Of a stretch of 64,000 bases of DNA, positions 1 through 8,348 are shown in pieces. A program made the position numbers and the translations under genes. The stretch spans positions 30,160-94,159 of the forward strand of contig JAJTCQ010000008.1 in assembly GCA_021323315.1 (NCBI GenBank). The letters run 5' to 3'. The DNA is from Gaiellaceae bacterium. Lineage in GTDB: Bacteria > Actinomycetota > Thermoleophilia > Gaiellales > Gaiellaceae. The notes under the pieces were generated by a model, which saw nothing but the letters and a program-made list of their open reading frames with translations, did no database searches and had not been told where the DNA came from. Every line of letters starts with the position of its first letter. The first letter of the stretch is position 1.

Positions 1-502
1 CCACTCCGAAGGCGATGACCGGCCACGGGTACCCGAGCGCGACGACGAGCACCGCAAGCAGGCACGCGGTCAGGATCGTCGCGACAGAGGCGTACCGCGT
101 CACTGCGAAGACGAGAAGCCATGCGAGGACGCAGCACACGAAGACCAGCGGCGCGAGCGCGAACGTCGCACCACCTGCGGTGGCGGCCATCTTTCCCCCT
201 CTCTCGAAGCGTAGAAAGACCGGGCGCGCATGACCGATCATGGCGGCCCCCGCCGCCAGTACCCCGATCAGCGCGCCGCCGACCCAGAGTCCCAGCGCCG
301 CCGCGGCGAAGCCCTTCGCGATGTCGAGCAGCGCAACCGGGATACCGAGCGACTTTCCGTAGACGCGAAACACGTTCGACGCGCCGACGTTCCCGCTCCC
401 CTTCGTGCGGATGTCCTCGTGGCGGACGAGGAGTGGCACCCAGTAGCCGAACGGCATCGACCCCAGCAGATACCCGCCCAGCACGGCGAGTGCTTCGGTC
501 AT
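1..502 (-). CDS. plsY: Glycerol-3-phosphate acyltransferase PlsY (partial, C-terminus off window)
   Basis: Reverse-strand translation from the ATG at 500-502 gives an integral membrane protein opening MTEALAVLGGYLLGSMPFGY and carrying the PlsY signature GSGNVGASNVFR around residues 35-46. This family acylates glycerol-3-phosphate from acyl-phosphate in the membrane, the first step of phospholipid synthesis. About 167 codons are visible against the usual ~200; the 3' end lies beyond base 1. It starts 3 bases after the stop of the upstream superoxide-dismutase-like gene on the same strand, so the two are probably co-transcribed. Hydrophobic segments fill the visible part, as expected for the family. 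Confidence 0.9.
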   Translation of the reverse strand, partial: MTEALAVLGGYLLGSMPFGYWVPLLVRHEDIRTKGSGNVGASNVFRVYGKSLGIPVALLDIAKGFAAAALGLWVGGALIGVLAAGAAMIGHARPVFLRFERGGKMAATAGGATFALAPLVFVCCVLAWLLVFAVTRYASVATILTACLLAVLVVALGYPWPVIAFGV

Positions 503-505
503 GCC

Positions 506-1117
506 CTACTCGGTCGGGATGCGGTAGGACGCGACCCAGCTATTGACGACTCCCCAGTCGAGGTTCCGCAGGAACGCCTCGATGTAGGCCGCGCGATCGG
601 TCTGGTAGTCGAGGAAGTACGCGTGCTCGTAGACGTCGAGCGCCACCAGCGGCGTCGCGTTCCAGACGGGGAACGTGTTCTGCGCATCGCCGATGTAGTT
701 GAACAGCCGGCCCTCGTCCCAGTCGTACGCCGTCCAGGCCCAGCCGCGTCCGCCCATCCCGGTTGCCCGGAGATCGGCGCGCCACGCATCGGCGGAGCCG
801 AAGTCGCGCTCGATGAGCCCGCCGACCGCACCGTCCGGGTCGCCCCCTTCGCCGCCGAGGTGCTCGAAGTAGAGCTCGTGGTTCTTGATGCCGCCGACGG
901 CGAACGTGAGGTCGAGCTTCAGCGCGCGGACCTCCGAGTACACCTGGTTCGCCGCGCCGAGGTCCACCGTCGCGAGCTTGCCCAGGATCTCGTTCCGCTT
1001 CCCGACGTAGCCCTGGTAGAGGCGATAGTGCGCCTCGATCGTCGTCCTTGAGATGCCGTCGAGCTCCAGGAGCGCCGGCGAGAGGTCGCGGGGCCTGATC
1101 TCGACGAAGTTGGACAT
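506..1117 (-). CDS. Fe/Mn superoxide dismutase family protein, divergent subfamily
   Basis: 203 residues from the ATG at 1115-1117, which has a clear CCTGGAGGA ribosome site just upstream; the frame extends 30 codons further but without support. The C-terminal metal motif is intact ([12 protein letters not shown], supplying Asp and His) and a second ligand His lies in [10 protein letters not shown] (His80). The N-terminal ligand segment is altered: [11 protein letters not shown] (His30) replaces the canonical [11 protein letters not shown] of the neighbouring gene, so second-shell His residues are missing and the first ligand may be shifted by one position. It is divergent from a canonical SOD gene with only 79 bases between starts. 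Likely a metal-binding SOD paralogue; dismutase activity is not certain. Confidence 0.8.
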   Translation of the reverse strand: MSNFVEIRPRDLSPALLELDGISRTTIEAHYRLYQGYVGKRNEILGKLATVDLGAANQVYSEVRALKLDLTFAVGGIKNHELYFEHLGGEGGDPDGAVGGLIERDFGSADAWRADLRATGMGGRGWAWTAYDWDEGRLFNYIGDAQNTFPVWNATPLVALDVYEHAYFLDYQTDRAAYIEAFLRNLDWGVVNSWVASYRIPTE

Positions 1118-1196
1118 CGTTTCCTCCAGGAGCGGGGCGGGAACGCGCGGAGCATATCCTTGCCCGGACCGCACTCGTATCGAGAGGAGAGCAGGC

Positions 1197-1802
1197 ATGG
1201 CGTTCACCGTTCCCCCACTTCCCTACGACTACGACGCCCTCGAGTCGACCATCGACGTCGAGACGATGAAGCTCCATCACGACAAGCACCATCAGGCTTA
1301 TGTCGACAACGCGAACAAGGCGCTCGACGGGACCGACCTGGCGGACGCGTCCGTCGAGGAGGTGCTCCGCAACCTCGATCAGCTGCCCGAGGACAAGCGG
1401 ATGGCGGTGCGCAACAACGCCGGAGGCCACGCCAACCACTCGTTCTTCTGGGAGATCATGGGCCCGCAGGCCGGCGGCTCGCCCACAGGCGAGCTCGCGA
1501 GCGCGCTTGACTCCGCGTTCGGCAGCTTCGACTCCTTCAAGGAGACGTTCAACCAGAACGGCGTCACCCGGTTCGGGAGCGGCTGGACCTGGCTCGTGTG
1601 GAACGGCAGCGCGCTCGAGGCGTACTCGACTCCCAACCAGGACTCGCCGATCCTCCAAGGTCACGTACCCGTGCTCGGCAACGACGTCTGGGAGCACGCG
1701 TACTACCTGACCTACCGAAACCGCCGCCCGGAATACCTCGACGCCTGGTGGAACGTCGTCAACTGGGACGCGGTCGCGGCCCGCTACGCGTCGGCCTCGT
1801 AG
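1197..1802 (+). CDS. sodA: Superoxide dismutase (Fe/Mn family)
   Basis: 201 residues, the usual length. It starts [17 protein letters not shown], the classic N-terminus of cytosolic Fe/Mn SODs. Ligand motifs are complete: [11 protein letters not shown] (first His), [10 protein letters not shown] (second His) and [12 protein letters not shown] (Asp and His). The enzyme converts superoxide to hydrogen peroxide and oxygen. The ATG at 1197 is preceded by GAGAGGAGAG. The upstream frame extension to 1053 overlaps the divergent gene and is not coding. Iron versus manganese preference cannot be settled by eye; the symbol sodA is a family-level label. Confidence 0.95.
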   Translation: MAFTVPPLPYDYDALESTIDVETMKLHHDKHHQAYVDNANKALDGTDLADASVEEVLRNLDQLPEDKRMAVRNNAGGHANHSFFWEIMGPQAGGSPTGELASALDSAFGSFDSFKETFNQNGVTRFGSGWTWLVWNGSALEAYSTPNQDSPILQGHVPVLGNDVWEHAYYLTYRNRRPEYLDAWWNVVNWDAVAARYASAS

Positions 1803-1818
1803 TCGACGCCGCCAAGTC

Positions 1819-2385
1819 GTGGCGGGGATGAAGGAGAGGATGCTGCGCGGCGAGCTCTACCTCGCGGACGACCCGGAGCTCGCCGCCGACTCCGCCCGCG
1901 CGCAGGCGCTGCTCGAGCGGTACAACCTGACGCTCCACACGGAACGAGACGAGCGGGACCGGCTCCTTCGCGAGCTGCTCGGCGAAGTCGGCGAGGGCGT
2001 CGTCGTGAAGCCGCCGTTTCGGTGCGACTACGGCCTGCACGTCGCGATCGGCGCGCAGACATTCGTCAACTACGGCTGCGTCATGCTCGACGTCGTGCCG
2101 ATCCGCATCGGAGCCGCCTGCCAGGTCGCCACGAACGTGCAGCTGCTCGCCGCGACGCACCCGCTCGACCCGGCGCCGCGGCGCGACGGGTGGGAGTACG
2201 GCCAACCGATCACGATCGGCGACAACGTCTGGCTGGGCGGCAGCGTGATCGTCTGTCCGGGCGTCACGATCGGCGACGACACGGTCGTCGGCGCCGGAGC
2301 CGTCGTGACGCGCGACCTGCCGGCGGGCGTCGTCGCGGTCGGCAATCCGGCACGCGTGCTTCGAGAGCTCGGCGACGCCGGATGA
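1819..2385 (+). CDS. Maltose/galactoside O-acetyltransferase-like (hexapeptide repeat)
   Basis: 188 residues (or 185 from the ATG at 1828). The N-terminal Maa-type segment MKERMLRGELYLADDPEL is followed by a left-handed beta-helix with hexapeptide repeats from about residue 70 (FVNYGCVMLDVVPIRIG, then ITIGDNVWLGGSVIVCPGVTIG). The family transfers acetyl from acetyl-CoA to sugar hydroxyls; a catalytic His is visible in LLAATHPLDP. It follows sod by only 16 bases, but a functional link is not evident. The start is ambiguous between GTG 1819 and ATG 1828; neither has a convincing ribosome site. The sugar acceptor cannot be predicted. Confidence 0.85.
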   Translation: MAGMKERMLRGELYLADDPELAADSARAQALLERYNLTLHTERDERDRLLRELLGEVGEGVVVKPPFRCDYGLHVAIGAQTFVNYGCVMLDVVPIRIGAACQVATNVQLLAATHPLDPAPRRDGWEYGQPITIGDNVWLGGSVIVCPGVTIGDDTVVGAGAVVTRDLPAGVVAVGNPARVLRELGDAG

Positions 2386-2479
2386 ACGCAAACCGTTGCG
2401 ACCACGAGGGCGTAGCAATCCACACATGGCGTCGACGGTCGCACTCCGGGCCGGTTCCGGCCGGCCGGAACCGGGAATC

Positions 2480-3034
2480 ATGCACCTCGTGGAGCTTCCC
2501 GAGTCGACCGACGGGCAGCTGATCGTCCGCATCGCAGGCGGCGACCGGGGCGCGTTCGATGAGCTCCACGGCCGCTACGCCCGAGCGGTGCTCGGGCTCG
2601 CGCTGCGGCGGCTCGGCGACCGTGGCCGCGCCGAGGATGCGACGCAGGAGGCGTTCGTCGCGATCTGGCGCTCAGCGCGGACGTACGACCCGGCTCGTGG
2701 TCGTGGCGCAGCATGGCTCTACGCCGTCGCGCGCAACGCGATCACGGACGGTCTGCGCCGCACGCCAGAGCCCGTCGCGGAGCTCGAGGACGGCCCCGGT
2801 CGCGATCCCGATCCGGCGGACGAGGCCGAGGCGTCCTGGACCGCATGGCGCGTCCACCGCGCGCTCGAGGTGCTCCCGGATCACGAACGGCCCGTCATCG
2901 CGCTCGCGTACTGGCGCGGCCTCTCGCAGAGCGAGATCGCCGACGTGCTGGCGATCCCGCTCGGCACGGTGAAGACGCGGACGCGGAGCGCGCTCGCGCG
3001 GCTCGCCGACGCCCTCGACGGAGAACTGGGATGA
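2480..3034 (+). CDS. ECF RNA polymerase sigma factor (SigK/RpoE-like)
   Basis: 184 residues from the ATG at 2480; earlier in-frame starts exist at 2426 and 2396 but add only Gly/Arg-rich sequence. Region 2 covers about residues 20-90, with [19 protein letters not shown] as the 2.4-like segment, and region 4 about 125-180, with the helix-turn-helix [19 protein letters not shown]. It directs RNA polymerase to alternative promoters. Its stop overlaps the start of the next gene by 4 bases (ATGA), the usual coupling of an ECF factor with its anti-sigma factor, so activity is probably controlled by sequestration at the membrane. Confidence 0.92.
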   Translation: MHLVELPESTDGQLIVRIAGGDRGAFDELHGRYARAVLGLALRRLGDRGRAEDATQEAFVAIWRSARTYDPARGRGAAWLYAVARNAITDGLRRTPEPVAELEDGPGRDPDPADEAEASWTAWRVHRALEVLPDHERPVIALAYWRGLSQSEIADVLAIPLGTVKTRTRSALARLADALDGELG

Positions 3035-3582
3035 GGCCCGACTTCGAGGATCTCGTCGGCAGCGACCTCGACCCGCAGGAGCGGGCGCGCCTCGAGCGCG
3101 TCCACGACCTGCTCATCGCCGCCGGCCCGCCACCCGAGCCATTCCGGGAGCTCGTCGCGCTCCGGCCCGCTCGTCGTCGCGGTGCGCTGCTGGCCCTCGC
3201 CGCCGCACTCGCGGTCGCTGCGTTCGCTCTGGGAGCCGCGCTCGTCGAGGGATCGAGCGGACGCACCGTCGACTTCACGGAGACGATGGCCGGAACCGCG
3301 GCGGCGACCGATGCAACGGCATCCCTCGCGATCTACGAGCTCGACGACGGCGGGAACTGGCCGATGGAGTTGTCGGTCTCCGGACTGCTTCCGTCCCAGA
3401 GCGGTCGTCCATTCGAGCTGTGGCTCACGCGCGGAGGAGCGCTCGCAGCCCTATGCGGCGGCTTCTTCACCAGCGCGAGCGGCGATGCGTTGGTTCCGAT
3501 GAACGCCCCGTATCGCTTCGACGAGTTCGACGGCTGGGTGATCGTCGAGGAAGGATCGGAGACCCCGCTCCTCACGACGTGA
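3031..3582 (+). CDS. Membrane anti-sigma factor, RskA-like
   Basis: 183 residues. A short cytosolic N-terminus (about 1-48) is followed by a single transmembrane helix (about 50-72, rich in Ala, Leu and Val) and an extracytoplasmic domain containing [20 protein letters not shown] and [10 protein letters not shown], typical of the anti-sigma-K C-terminal domain. It should bind and inhibit the sigma factor encoded just upstream, with which it is translationally coupled. The N-terminal zinc motif HxxxCxxC of classical ZAS domains is not present. The N-terminal half is shorter than in mycobacterial RskA (about 230 residues). Confidence 0.8.
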   Translation: MRPDFEDLVGSDLDPQERARLERVHDLLIAAGPPPEPFRELVALRPARRRGALLALAAALAVAAFALGAALVEGSSGRTVDFTETMAGTAAATDATASLAIYELDDGGNWPMELSVSGLLPSQSGRPFELWLTRGGALAALCGGFFTSASGDALVPMNAPYRFDEFDGWVIVEEGSETPLLTT

Positions 3583-3824
3583 GGGTCAGCGCCCGCGCGC
3601 GAGCGTGCTGTCGTCCCGGTCACCAGGTTCACTCGGCGGACCGCGGAACCGGCTCGGTCGGGGCGACGAGAAGGGATCCGTCCGGAGCGAGCGCGAGCGC
3701 GCTCGGCAGCACCGGCGCTGCCAGCGCCCGGCCGTCGCGGTGCGGACCGAGCCGAGGCACTGCTACATCGCGCCGCGCGGTTCCGGGCACGGGGCATCGC
3801 CGGGCTCCGCGGTATCGTCGGAGC

Positions 3825-4622
3825 GTGGCCCAGTACGAGGACTTCGTCCGTCACGTGCTCGCGGAGGGCGAGCCGAAGAGCGACCGCACCGGAACCGGGA
3901 CGCTGAGCACGTTCGGCTACCAGATGCGCTTCGATCTGTCCGACGGCTTCCCTCTCGTGACGACGAAGAAGGTGCACTTCAAGTCGCTCGCCGTCGAGCT
4001 CCTCTGGTTCCTGCGCGGCGACTCGAACGTGCGTTGGCTGCAGCACCAGGGCGTCACGATCTGGGACGAGTGGGCCGACGAGAGCGGCGAGCTGGGACCC
4101 GTGTACGGCGTCCAGTGGCGCAGCTGGCCGACGCCCGACGGCGCGCACGTCGACCAGATTGCCGAGGTCGTGCGGCTGCTTCGCGAGGACCCCGACTCGC
4201 GCCGGATCATCGTGAGCGCCTGGAACGTCGGGGAGCTCCCGCGCATGGCGCTCGCCCCGTGCCACGCCTTCTTCCAGTTTCACGTCGCCGGGGGGCGGCG
4301 CCTCTCGTGTCAGCTCTACCAGCGCAGCGCCGACGTCTTCCTCGGCGTTCCGTTCAACATCGCGAGCTACGCCCTCCTCACCCACATGCTCGCGCAGCAG
4401 TGCGACCTCGAGCCGGGCGATCTGGTCTGGACCGGCGGCGACTGCCACATCTACGACAACCACCGCGAGCAGGTCGAGACGCTGTTGTCCCGCGAGCCGT
4501 TCCCGTATCCGACGCTGCAGCTCCTCCGCCGACCCGCCTCGATCTTCGACTACGAGCTCGAGGACTTCGAAGTCGCAGACTACGAGCATCATCCGGCGAT
4601 CCGCGCGCCGGTCGCAGTGTGA
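3825..4622 (+). CDS. thyA: Thymidylate synthase
   Basis: 265 residues from GTG 3825 ([20 protein letters not shown]), matching the usual ThyA length and N-terminus. The catalytic cysteine is in [12 protein letters not shown] and the folate/dUMP motifs are [19 protein letters not shown] and [13 protein letters not shown]. It methylates dUMP to dTMP using methylene-tetrahydrofolate and yields dihydrofolate. The stop overlaps the GTG of the dihydrofolate reductase gene by 4 bases, so the two enzymes of the thymidylate cycle are translationally coupled. The longer upstream frame (to 3420) overlaps the anti-sigma gene and is not coding. Confidence 0.97.
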   Translation: MAQYEDFVRHVLAEGEPKSDRTGTGTLSTFGYQMRFDLSDGFPLVTTKKVHFKSLAVELLWFLRGDSNVRWLQHQGVTIWDEWADESGELGPVYGVQWRSWPTPDGAHVDQIAEVVRLLREDPDSRRIIVSAWNVGELPRMALAPCHAFFQFHVAGGRRLSCQLYQRSADVFLGVPFNIASYALLTHMLAQQCDLEPGDLVWTGGDCHIYDNHREQVETLLSREPFPYPTLQLLRRPASIFDYELEDFEVADYEHHPAIRAPVAV

Positions 4623-5608
4623 CGGTCACCCTCGTCGCCGCGGTCGCCCGCGGTGGTGTGATCGGGCGCGACGGTGGGATCCCGTGGCAACTCCAGGAGG
4701 ACATGGCGCGATTCCGCGAGCTCACCATGGGTCACCCGGTCGTCATGGGCCGGCGGACCTGGGACTCGCTCCCAGACCAGTTTCGTCCCCTCCCCGGCCG
4801 TGACAACATCGTCATCACTCGTGATCCCGACTGGAGCGCGCAGGGCGCCGACCGGGCGGGCTCGATCGAAGACGCTCTCAGGCTGGTCGGTTCGGATCCC
4901 CATGTCTTCGTGATCGGCGGTGGTGAGATCTATGCCGCCGCGCTCCCCTTCGCCGACGAGCTGCACCTGACCGAGATCGACGCCGATGTCGAGGGTGACA
5001 CGACATTCCCGAGATGGGAATCCGGCGCGTTCGAGGAAACGTCGCGACAGAGCCAGGTCACTGCGGACGGGACGCAGTTCAGTTTCGTCACGTACCGGCG
5101 CACGGCTGCCGCGCGGCAGCTCGCCGCTCTCGCGGACGTCGGCCGCCTCCTCGACCAGCTCGGCGTTGACCGCTGGTTGTTCGGCGGCTGGGCAGTGGAC
5201 TTCTACGCGGGCCGGATAACACGGCCGCATTTCGACGTGGACCTGGCCGTCTGGCTCGACGACGTCCCTCGCATCGGAGTCGCGCTCGAAGGCGACGGCT
5301 GGCGCCACGAGCCAGACCCCGGCGAGAACGGAGGAACGGGCTACGAGCGCGGTGGTGTCCGGCTCGAGCTGACGTACCTCGTGCGCCGCGACGACGGGCG
5401 GATCATCACGCCGCTCCGCGACTCCGAGGCGAGCTGGCCCGAAGACGCATTCGGCGCGGACACGCGCGAGCTCGGAGGCGTGCGCGCGCGGCTCGTCGGG
5501 CTCGACGCGCTCGGGAGCGGCAAGTCGTCACCGCGGGACGACCCGGACGACGCGGCGAAGGATCGGGCCGACTTCGACGTCCTGTCCGAGCTCGGAGACG
5601 GCAGCTAG
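4619..5608 (+). CDS. folA: Dihydrofolate reductase fused to a nucleotidyltransferase (ANT(2'')/Lin-type) domain
   Basis: 329 residues from GTG 4619. Residues 1 to about 160 are a full [57 protein letters not shown] and a C-terminal FSFVTYRR strand. Residues about 165-329 form a second domain: [30 protein letters not shown] (the D-x-D metal motif) and [10 protein letters not shown], as in aminoglycoside 2''- and lincosamide nucleotidyltransferases. No stop or start codon separates the halves. DHFR regenerates tetrahydrofolate for ThyA just upstream; the second domain would transfer a nucleotide to an unknown hydroxylated small molecule. Domain calls are confident; the partner substrate is unknown. 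Confidence 0.88.
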   Translation: MTVTLVAAVARGGVIGRDGGIPWQLQEDMARFRELTMGHPVVMGRRTWDSLPDQFRPLPGRDNIVITRDPDWSAQGADRAGSIEDALRLVGSDPHVFVIGGGEIYAAALPFADELHLTEIDADVEGDTTFPRWESGAFEETSRQSQVTADGTQFSFVTYRRTAAARQLAALADVGRLLDQLGVDRWLFGGWAVDFYAGRITRPHFDVDLAVWLDDVPRIGVALEGDGWRHEPDPGENGGTGYERGGVRLELTYLVRRDDGRIITPLRDSEASWPEDAFGADTRELGGVRARLVGLDALGSGKSSPRDDPDDAAKDRADFDVLSELGDGS

Positions 5609-5619
5609 CATCGGCGGCC

Positions 5620-6180
5620 GTGAGCACCGACCTTCACGTGCCGCGCGAGAGTCTCGATCCGCACCTGCCGGCGCTCCGCGCACTGTCGAGCCAGCAGGGC
5701 ACGCTCGAGCTCATCGTCGTCCGGCCGGCGGAGGGCGACCGCGAGCTGCCGGAGACGGCCGAGCTCGCGCTCGAGGAGGGCCTCGTCGGCGACCGCTGGC
5801 GCGCCTCCGCCCACCTCCGCGAGGACGGGCACGTGAGCCGGGAGAACCAGCTCACGATCGCGTCGACGCGCCTGCTCGAGCTCATCGCCGAGCCGGAGCG
5901 CTGGCCGCTGGCGGGCGACAACCTGCTGGTGGACATCGGCCTCGACAAGGCGAGCCTTCCGGTGGGCAGCCGTCTCGCGATCGGCGACGAGGTGATCGTC
6001 CAGATCTCCGAGATCCCCCATACCGGGTGCGCGAAGTTCTCGGCGCGCTTCGGGAGCGACGCGCTCAGGTTCATCAACTCGCCGGAGGGCCGCGAGCTCC
6101 GGCTGCGCGGCGTGAACGCCCACGTGATCGTCCCCGGCACGGTGTCGACCGGCGACACCGTCCGCCGAATCTCGCTCTAG
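5620..6180 (+). CDS. MOSC domain-containing protein
   Basis: 186 residues from GTG 5620. It resembles stand-alone MOSC (molybdenum cofactor sulfurase C-terminal) proteins: ALEEGLVGDRWRASAHL near residue 50, QLTIASTRLLELIA, GDNLLVDIGLD and the conserved cysteine in IPHTGCAKFSARFG near residue 137. MOSC proteins bind molybdenum cofactor or act in sulfur or N-hydroxy-compound transfer; the exact reaction here is not predictable. Unlike MOSC enzymes with a FeS or beta-barrel N-domain, this one is a single domain. It follows the DHFR fusion by 11 bases and overlaps the convergent small gene at its 3' end. Confidence 0.85.
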   Translation: MSTDLHVPRESLDPHLPALRALSSQQGTLELIVVRPAEGDRELPETAELALEEGLVGDRWRASAHLREDGHVSRENQLTIASTRLLELIAEPERWPLAGDNLLVDIGLDKASLPVGSRLAIGDEVIVQISEIPHTGCAKFSARFGSDALRFINSPEGRELRLRGVNAHVIVPGTVSTGDTVRRISL

Positions 6181-6401
6181 GCCGCATCCAGACCCGAGAC
6201 CTCGAGCGCGGCCCGGCCCCGCTCGGTCACGACAACGCTCGCACGCGATCCGTCCCGAACGACCTCGATCAGCTGCCCGTCGATCGCGTCCTCCCAGACG
6301 GAGTGCTGCGGGCAGTTGGTCCGCCACACGTCGATGGCGTCCGGATACGTCCGTGGCTCTTCGGCGATCCAGGAAAGAAGCTCGAGGGTCGCCGGGCTCA
6401 T
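6177..6401 (-). CDS. Conserved small hypothetical protein (74 aa)
   Basis: Reads MSPATLELLSWIAEEPRTYP, then a segment with VWRTNCPQHSVWEDAIDGQLI and a C-terminal VVTERGRAALEV, which looks like a small winged-helix (helix, helix, beta-wing) fold. I recognise a family of short bacterial proteins with the SVWEDAL pattern but know of no assigned function. The start at 6401 is chosen because the 27 upstream codons overlap greA's coding end and are Arg/Ser-rich. It lies 7 bases downstream of greA on the same strand and may be co-transcribed. It could be a DNA-binding or partner protein; this is not shown. Confidence 0.6.
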   Translation of the reverse strand: MSPATLELLSWIAEEPRTYPDAIDVWRTNCPQHSVWEDAIDGQLIEVVRDGSRASVVVTERGRAALEVSGLDAA

Positions 6402-6408
6402 CCGCAGT

Positions 6409-6861
6409 TCACGCGCGCCGGATCGCGAGCACGCGGGCCTTCCACGAGCCGCTCGGCGCCTGGACGTCGACCACGTCGCCAACCGCAGCGCTCATGAGCG
6501 CCGCGCCAAGCGGTGAATCGGGCGATACGCCCCCGACCGCGGAGATCTCGACGTCCATCTCGTCCCCGTCCTCGTCGGCGATCGTCACGGTGGAACCCAC
6601 ACCGACGTGCTCGTCGGTGTCGTGCTCCACCGTCACCGCGTGATGCAGGCGCTCGCGCAAGGCGCGGATGCGCGCCTCGAGGAGGCCCTGCTCGTTCTTC
6701 GCCGCGTGGTACTCGAAGTTCTCGGAGAGGTCGCCGAACTCGCGCGCGGTCTTGATGGCCTGGATTGCCGCCTTTCGACGGGGTCCTTCGAGCTCGGCCA
6801 GCTCCGCCTCGAGGGCGGCGCGCTGGTCGGCGGTGAGGTGTTCGGCTCTCGGTTCGCTCAC
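6409..6861 (-). CDS. greA: Transcription elongation factor GreA/GreB family
   Basis: 150 residues, slightly shorter than E. coli GreA (158). The N-terminal coiled coil (about 8-75) includes the signature EFGDLSENFEYHAAKNEQ with the acidic tip that enters the RNA polymerase secondary channel. The C-terminal FKBP-like domain reads VGVGSTVTIADEDGDE then SPDSPLGAALMSAAVGDVV. It stimulates transcript cleavage in backtracked polymerase. It is divergent from the glutamine-synthetase-like gene, with a 68-base shared promoter region. Confidence 0.93.
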   Translation of the reverse strand: MSEPRAEHLTADQRAALEAELAELEGPRRKAAIQAIKTAREFGDLSENFEYHAAKNEQGLLEARIRALRERLHHAVTVEHDTDEHVGVGSTVTIADEDGDEMDVEISAVGGVSPDSPLGAALMSAAVGDVVDVQAPSGSWKARVLAIRRA

Positions 6862-6929
6862 GGGAACGGAACGCTAGTTACTCGATTAGGCTCGCGCAGG
6901 ACAACGCGGAAGAGCAAAGGAGGAGAGCG

Positions 6930-8327
6930 GTGGCGACGGACCTGGAGCGTTTCGTCGACGCGGACGGTCGGGCGGAGCTCGTGAAGGACGCCCGGAAGAA
7001 GATCGACGCCGAAGGCGTCACGTACGTCTACTACCAGTTCATCTCTGTCACCGGTCGCATCATGGGCAAGGGCGTGCCGGCCCCCCATTGGGAGACGATC
7101 GCGCAGAAGGGCTTCCAGCTCGTCTACGGCTCGACCGCCAACCTCTTCACGGATCGCCATGGCGGCTACATCGGCTACGGCCCCGAGGCCTGGGAGCTCG
7201 TCGGGATCCCGGAGCCAGAGACGTTCGAGGTCCTCCCCTGGGACAACCGCGTCGCGCGTGTCTGGTGTACCTGCTTCCGCAACCGCGAGGATCGCGACGG
7301 ACCGGGGGCGTTCCTGACCTCGGACTGCCGCGGGAACCTGCGCCGCATCCAGGAGGAGTTCGAGGGCCGCACCGGGATGCACCTCCGCGCCGGGATGGAA
7401 CCGGAGATGATGTGGCTCCGCCTCAACCCGGACGGCACGCCCTCGGTCGAGGGCAAGACGAAGCCCTACTGCTACCACATCGACCAGTTCTCCGAGCTCC
7501 AGCCGATCATCCACAAGATGGTCGAGTACGGGCAGAAGCTGGGGCTCGACATGATCCAGGGCGACCACGAGGACGCGCCCGGGCAGATCGAGCTCAACTT
7601 CGGGTTCGACCGCGCAGAGCGCACCGCCGACAACCTCTCCACCTTCCGTCAGATCGCCAAGCAGGTAGGTCGTGAGGAGGGCGCGTTCCCGTGCTTCATG
7701 CCCAAGCCGTTCATGGGCGTCTCGGCGAACGGCTGCCACACGAACATCTCACTGTGGAAGGACGACGAGAACGTCTTCCTGCCGGACGGAGACGACGTGC
7801 ACATGCCGAGCCAGGTCGGCCTCCACGCCGTCGGCGGGATCCTCGAGCACCTGCGCGCTCTCACCTGCGTCACCGCGTCGACCGTGAACTCGTACCGCCG
7901 GTTCTGGGAGACCGGCTTCTGGGCGCCGGTCTTCGCCGACTGGGGCTACCAGAACAGGACGACCGCACTGCGGATCTCGTCGCCCGACCGCTTCGAGTAT
8001 CGGTCCGTGGACTCCGCAGTCAACCCGTACCTGGCCCTCGCGGGGCTGATCAAGGTGATGGACGACGGCATTCAGCGCGAGCTCGATCCCGGTCCGCCCG
8101 AGGAGTCGAACATCTACGAGGCGATCGAAGCCGGCAAGACGGTGAAGCGGGTGCCGATGACGCTCGGCGAGGCTCTCGAAGAGCTCGAACGGGACGACGT
8201 CGTCAAGAGCGCGCTACCGGACGAGATGTACCGTGTGTTCATGCACTACAAGCGCGACGAGTGGGAGCGCTATTGCGCCACCGTCTCCGACTGGGACGTG
8301 CAGGAATACCTCGACGTGCTGCCCTGA
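6930..8327 (+). CDS. Glutamine synthetase-like ligase (GlnA/GmaS family), cassette 1
   Basis: 465 residues from GTG 6930, preceded by AAAGGAGGAGAG. It is a class I/III-type glutamine synthetase: an N-terminal beta-grasp with YVYYQFISVTGRIMGKGVP and a catalytic core with RAGMEPEMMWL, NFGFDRAERTADN, NGCHTNISLW and TVNSYRRFWETGFW. The family uses ATP to join glutamate with ammonia or an amine. Compared with the copy at 46614-47993 it is more divergent at the amine-side loop (WAPVFADWGYQNRTTALRI instead of SGATWSPVWISYGYNNRTQ), so the substrate may differ. It leads an operon with three split-glutamate-synthase genes. It could be an amine-gamma-glutamyl ligase or an ammonia-using synthetase; the sequence does not decide. 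Confidence 0.85.
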   Translation: MATDLERFVDADGRAELVKDARKKIDAEGVTYVYYQFISVTGRIMGKGVPAPHWETIAQKGFQLVYGSTANLFTDRHGGYIGYGPEAWELVGIPEPETFEVLPWDNRVARVWCTCFRNREDRDGPGAFLTSDCRGNLRRIQEEFEGRTGMHLRAGMEPEMMWLRLNPDGTPSVEGKTKPYCYHIDQFSELQPIIHKMVEYGQKLGLDMIQGDHEDAPGQIELNFGFDRAERTADNLSTFRQIAKQVGREEGAFPCFMPKPFMGVSANGCHTNISLWKDDENVFLPDGDDVHMPSQVGLHAVGGILEHLRALTCVTASTVNSYRRFWETGFWAPVFADWGYQNRTTALRISSPDRFEYRSVDSAVNPYLALAGLIKVMDDGIQRELDPGPPEESNIYEAIEAGKTVKRVPMTLGEALEELERDDVVKSALPDEMYRVFMHYKRDEWERYCATVSDWDVQEYLDVLP

Positions 8328-8348
8328 CGAGAGACGGAGCGGACGCCC

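Noticed and set aside
3629-3802. Short minus-strand frame ending [23 protein letters not shown] between the anti-sigma gene and thyA
   Set aside because: It looks faintly like the end of a beta-propeller gene but has no start or upstream domain and overlaps the thyA promoter; at best a remnant.
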